Below, one piece after another: positions 7,130 through 9,267 of a DNA stretch of 9,267 bases (position 1 is the first letter of the stretch; each line of letters starts with the position of its first letter). Source of the stretch: Melaminivora alkalimesophila (GTDB taxonomy: Bacteria > Pseudomonadota > Gammaproteobacteria > Burkholderiales > Burkholderiaceae_C); assembly GCF_000282995.1 (NCBI RefSeq), contig NZ_ALEE01000242.1:1-9267 (forward strand), given 5' to 3'. Under the pieces are notes generated by a model. It ran no database searches, was not told where the DNA came from, and saw only the letters and a program-made list of their open reading frames with translations. The position numbers were made by a program, and so were the translations under genes.

Positions 7130-7142
7130 CCCGGCGCCGCAC

Positions 7143-7148
7143 AGGAGA
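7143..7148 (+). promoter_or_regulatory. Ribosome binding site for mshG
   Basis: AGGAGA lies 10 bases before ATG 7159, in the 29-base gap after mshE. This is the only junction in the operon that does not overlap, and it carries its own clear Shine-Dalgarno sequence. Confidence 0.7.
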
Positions 7149-7158
7149 CGCACCGCCA

Positions 7159-8358
7159 ATGCCGCGCTACCGCTACCGCGCCGTCAACGCCGCCGGCCAG
7201 ATCGTCAAGGGGCAGCTCAGCGCCCTGCACGAGGCTGACCTGCAGGCGCAGCTCGACGCCGCCGGCCTGTCGCCCATCCGCTTTGGCGTGGTGCGCCAGA
7301 TCACGCTGCGCGCCCAGCGTCTGCCGCAGCGCGAGATGATCAATTTGCTGTTTCACCTGCAGATGCTGCTGCGCTCGGGTGTGTCGGTGCTCGATGCACT
7401 GGCCGACCTGCGCGATGGTGCCGACAGCCTGCAGCTGCGCCAGGTGGCTGCTGCGCTGATGGATCGCATCCAAAATGGCAGCACCCTGGCCAGCGCCATG
7501 GGGGCCGATCCGGCGGTGTTCAGCGATGTCATGGTGCACCTGGTGCGCTCGGGCGAGGTCACGGGCCAGCTGGCCGAGGTGCTGGCCGAGCTGGTGCGCT
7601 CGCTCAAGTGGCAGTCCGAGCTGGCCGCGCAGACCAAGAAGCTGATCCTGTACCCGGCCTTCGTCACCGTGACCATCACCGGCGTGGTGGTCTTTCTGAT
7701 GGTCTACCTGGTGCCGCAGCTGGTGGGCTTCATCGCCAACATGGGGCAGGACATTCCGCTGCAAACGCGCATCCTGATCTGGCTGTCCAACGCCTTCGTC
7801 AACTACTGGTGGCTGATCCTGCCGACCCCGGTGGCGCTGGTCGTGGGGCTGGGCATTGCGGCGCGCGTCAATGAGCAGGTGCGCTTTCGGCTGCATCAGG
7901 CGATGCTCGCGCTGCCCATCGTCGGGCCGGTCATCAGAAAGATCATCCTGGCACGCCTCATGGACAGCTTCGCCCTGATGTATCGCACCGGCATCCCGGT
8001 CATCGACGCGCTGGGTTACTGCGAGCGCGTGACCGGCAACCTGCCGGTGCAGCAGGCCATTGCCCGCGTGCAAGAGCGCATCGCCACCGGCAGCGCCATC
8101 AGCGAAGCCTTCGCCCAGGAAAACCTGTTTCCGGCCCTGGTCGTGCGCATGCTGCGCGTGGGCGAGGTGACCGGTGCGCTCGACGAAGCCCTGGCCAACG
8201 TCAGCTATTTCTTCACGCGCGACATCGAGGAAGCCATCGGCCGCGTGCAGGCATTGATCGAGCCGGTGCTGACCGTGACGCTGGGGCTGATCCTGGGCTG
8301 GATCATGCTGGCCGTGCTCGGCCCCATCTACGACACCATCTCCAAGATCAAGGCATGA
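7159..8358 (+). CDS. mshG: MshG-like GspF/PilC inner-membrane platform protein
   Basis: This is a polytopic inner-membrane protein of the GspF/PilC/MshG family, 399 residues, the usual family size. It forms the platform that couples the assembly ATPase to pilin polymerisation. The typical opening (PRYRYRAVNAAGQIVKGQL) is followed by two homologous T2SSF domains. The first, at about 59-186, includes MLLRSGVSVLDAL and VRSGEVTGQLAEVL. The second, at about 264-390, includes LMYRTGIPVIDAL and LRVGEVTGALDEAL. Hydrophobic helices at about 165-187, 214-236 and 366-390 give the expected three membrane spans. The SGE/VGEVTG motifs in each half are hallmarks of the family. It follows mshE after 29 bases and shares an ATGA overlap with the next gene. 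No frameshift or missing segment is visible. Confidence 0.94.
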   Translation: MPRYRYRAVNAAGQIVKGQLSALHEADLQAQLDAAGLSPIRFGVVRQITLRAQRLPQREMINLLFHLQMLLRSGVSVLDALADLRDGADSLQLRQVAAALMDRIQNGSTLASAMGADPAVFSDVMVHLVRSGEVTGQLAEVLAELVRSLKWQSELAAQTKKLILYPAFVTVTITGVVVFLMVYLVPQLVGFIANMGQDIPLQTRILIWLSNAFVNYWWLILPTPVALVVGLGIAARVNEQVRFRLHQAMLALPIVGPVIRKIILARLMDSFALMYRTGIPVIDALGYCERVTGNLPVQQAIARVQERIATGSAISEAFAQENLFPALVVRMLRVGEVTGALDEALANVSYFFTRDIEEAIGRVQALIEPVLTVTLGLILGWIMLAVLGPIYDTISKIKA

Positions 8359-9267
8359 GTGCGCGCCGTTCCCCTGCCAGCGCCGTGCTGCTGGTCAACC
8401 CCCTGCAGCTGCAGTGGCTGAGCGCGCGCGGCCAGCCCCTGGAGGCGCCGGCGCCGGGCGCCGGTGTGCGCGTGCTGGCCGACGTGGTCGAGGAAACCCA
8501 TGTGCGCCTGGACGTCCCGGCCCTCATGGGCAACGACCGGCGAGGCTACATCCAGACCCGGCTGCAGGCCCTGCTGCCCGATGTGCCCCTGCACGCCCTG
8601 TGGGAGCGCCCCTCGGCCCAGCCCATGCTGCCACGGCCCTTCGCACTGCACGCCGTGGGCCTGTCCTCGCCCCAGCTGGCCGAGCAGCTCAATGCACTGG
8701 CGCAAGCTGGCTACAGCATCGAGGGCGTATGGCCCCTGAGCTACCTGCTGGCGCAGTGGGCCGGGCGTCAGGCGGCGCTGCGCTCAGCGGCCAGCGTGCT
8801 GCTGTGCCTGCCGCTGCCGTATGGCATGCGCATGGTGCTGCTCGCGCAAGGGGTGCCGGTGTTCTCGCGCCTGCTGCTCGAGGGCGGCGCCCGCCAGCAG
8901 GCGCGCGAGGTCGGCCTGACACTGAAATATCTGGCCGACAACCGCATCACCAACCCGGCCCAGCCTCCGCTGGTGGCGCCGCTGCAGGCGCTGCCCGAAC
9001 TGCTGCAGGCCTTGCGCGAGCACGGCCTGACCTTGCTGCCCGACGCTCCGGCCCTGGCCGATCGGGCGGTACTGCCCGAGCTGCTGGCCCTGGCCGGCGC
9101 AGGCGCACGCGGGCAGTTGGCACCAGCCCAGCTGCGCCGCATCTATCTGGCCGGCCATACGCGGCGCGCCCTGCACCTGGCCACTGCGGTGCTGCTCCTG
9201 GCAGGCCTGGGCTTGCTGGGCACGCAGGTGCAGGGGCTGCTGCAGGCGCGCGCGGCAGCGGCGGGGG
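8355..9267 (+). CDS. Unrecognised pilus-operon protein with one membrane segment, cut off by the right edge
   Basis: The frame opens at ATG 8355, overlaps the mshG stop as ATGA, and stays open to the window end (304 complete codons). I do not recognise the family with confidence. Visible features are a charged, likely cytoplasmic N-terminal part of about 270 residues with DVPALMGNDRRGYIQTRLQ around residues 53-71, then a basic stretch (RRIYLAGHTRRALH, about 261-274), and a hydrophobic helix at about 272-289 (LATAVLLLAGLGLLG) that begins a membrane span. A long soluble domain followed by a single helix is the layout of GspL/MshI-type assembly proteins and of PilM-PilN fusions. In pilus operons a gene for such a protein is expected near the ATPase and platform genes. 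The actin-like ATPase motifs of PilM are not obvious by eye, so that role is an inference. No good ribosome binding site precedes it (only AAGG 1 base from the ATG), so translation probably depends on coupling. Confidence 0.8.
   Translation, partial: MSARRSPASAVLLVNPLQLQWLSARGQPLEAPAPGAGVRVLADVVEETHVRLDVPALMGNDRRGYIQTRLQALLPDVPLHALWERPSAQPMLPRPFALHAVGLSSPQLAEQLNALAQAGYSIEGVWPLSYLLAQWAGRQAALRSAASVLLCLPLPYGMRMVLLAQGVPVFSRLLLEGGARQQAREVGLTLKYLADNRITNPAQPPLVAPLQALPELLQALREHGLTLLPDAPALADRAVLPELLALAGAGARGQLAPAQLRRIYLAGHTRRALHLATAVLLLAGLGLLGTQVQGLLQARAAAAG

Noticed and set aside
5246..7159. A minus-strand open frame of about 640 codons antisense to the assembly ATPase.
   Set aside because: The opposite strand encodes clear Walker A, Walker B, Asp box and His box motifs in order; the antisense translation shows no domain.

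Overview
The window is 9.3 kb of very GC-rich DNA (roughly two-thirds G+C by eye), densely packed on the + strand. Codon choice and protein resemblances suggest a betaproteobacterium, probably a Comamonadaceae-like organism (Acidovorax/Alicycliphilus/Comamonas type). That placement is an inference from style and gene content; no marker gene was compared.

Layout: positions 1-508 hold the C-terminal end of an RsmB/NOP-family rRNA cytosine-5 methyltransferase. A short intergenic stretch (509-664) carries a GC-rich hairpin and weak promoter-like and leader-like signals. From about 665 to the right edge runs a single tightly packed operon for an MSHA-type (type IV pilus / type II secretion-like) machine. 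It contains an ExeA/MshM-like AAA ATPase with an added membrane segment, an MshL-like outer-membrane secretin lipoprotein, a proline/alanine-rich single-pass TPR protein in the MshN position, an MshE-like GspE/PilB assembly ATPase with a cyclic-di-GMP-binding type N-terminus, an MshG-like GspF/PilC platform protein, and an unrecognised protein with one membrane segment that runs off the right edge. Four of the five junctions in the operon are 4-base ATGA stop/start overlaps. The exception (mshE to mshG) has a 29-base gap with a clear ribosome binding site.

How the parts fit together: the secretin would form the outer-membrane channel. The AAA protein and the TPR protein probably help build or anchor it across the cell wall. 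The GspE-type ATPase, possibly gated by cyclic-di-GMP, would drive the inner-membrane platform protein to assemble or retract a pilus. No pilin or prepilin peptidase gene lies in the window; pilins are expected downstream. The order M-L-N-E-G differs from the classical Vibrio order L-M-N-E-G, and mshI/J/K-like genes are absent upstream, where the methyltransferase sits directly next door. The last, unrecognised gene may fill one of those roles.

I found no mobile element, CRISPR array, tRNA or rRNA. The system is a variant of a known machine, not a new one. The points most worth checking are the cyclic-di-GMP motif with a degenerate second half, the membrane-tailed MshM, the unusual Pro/Ala-rich TPR protein with its hexanucleotide-encoded proline run, and the unassigned last gene.
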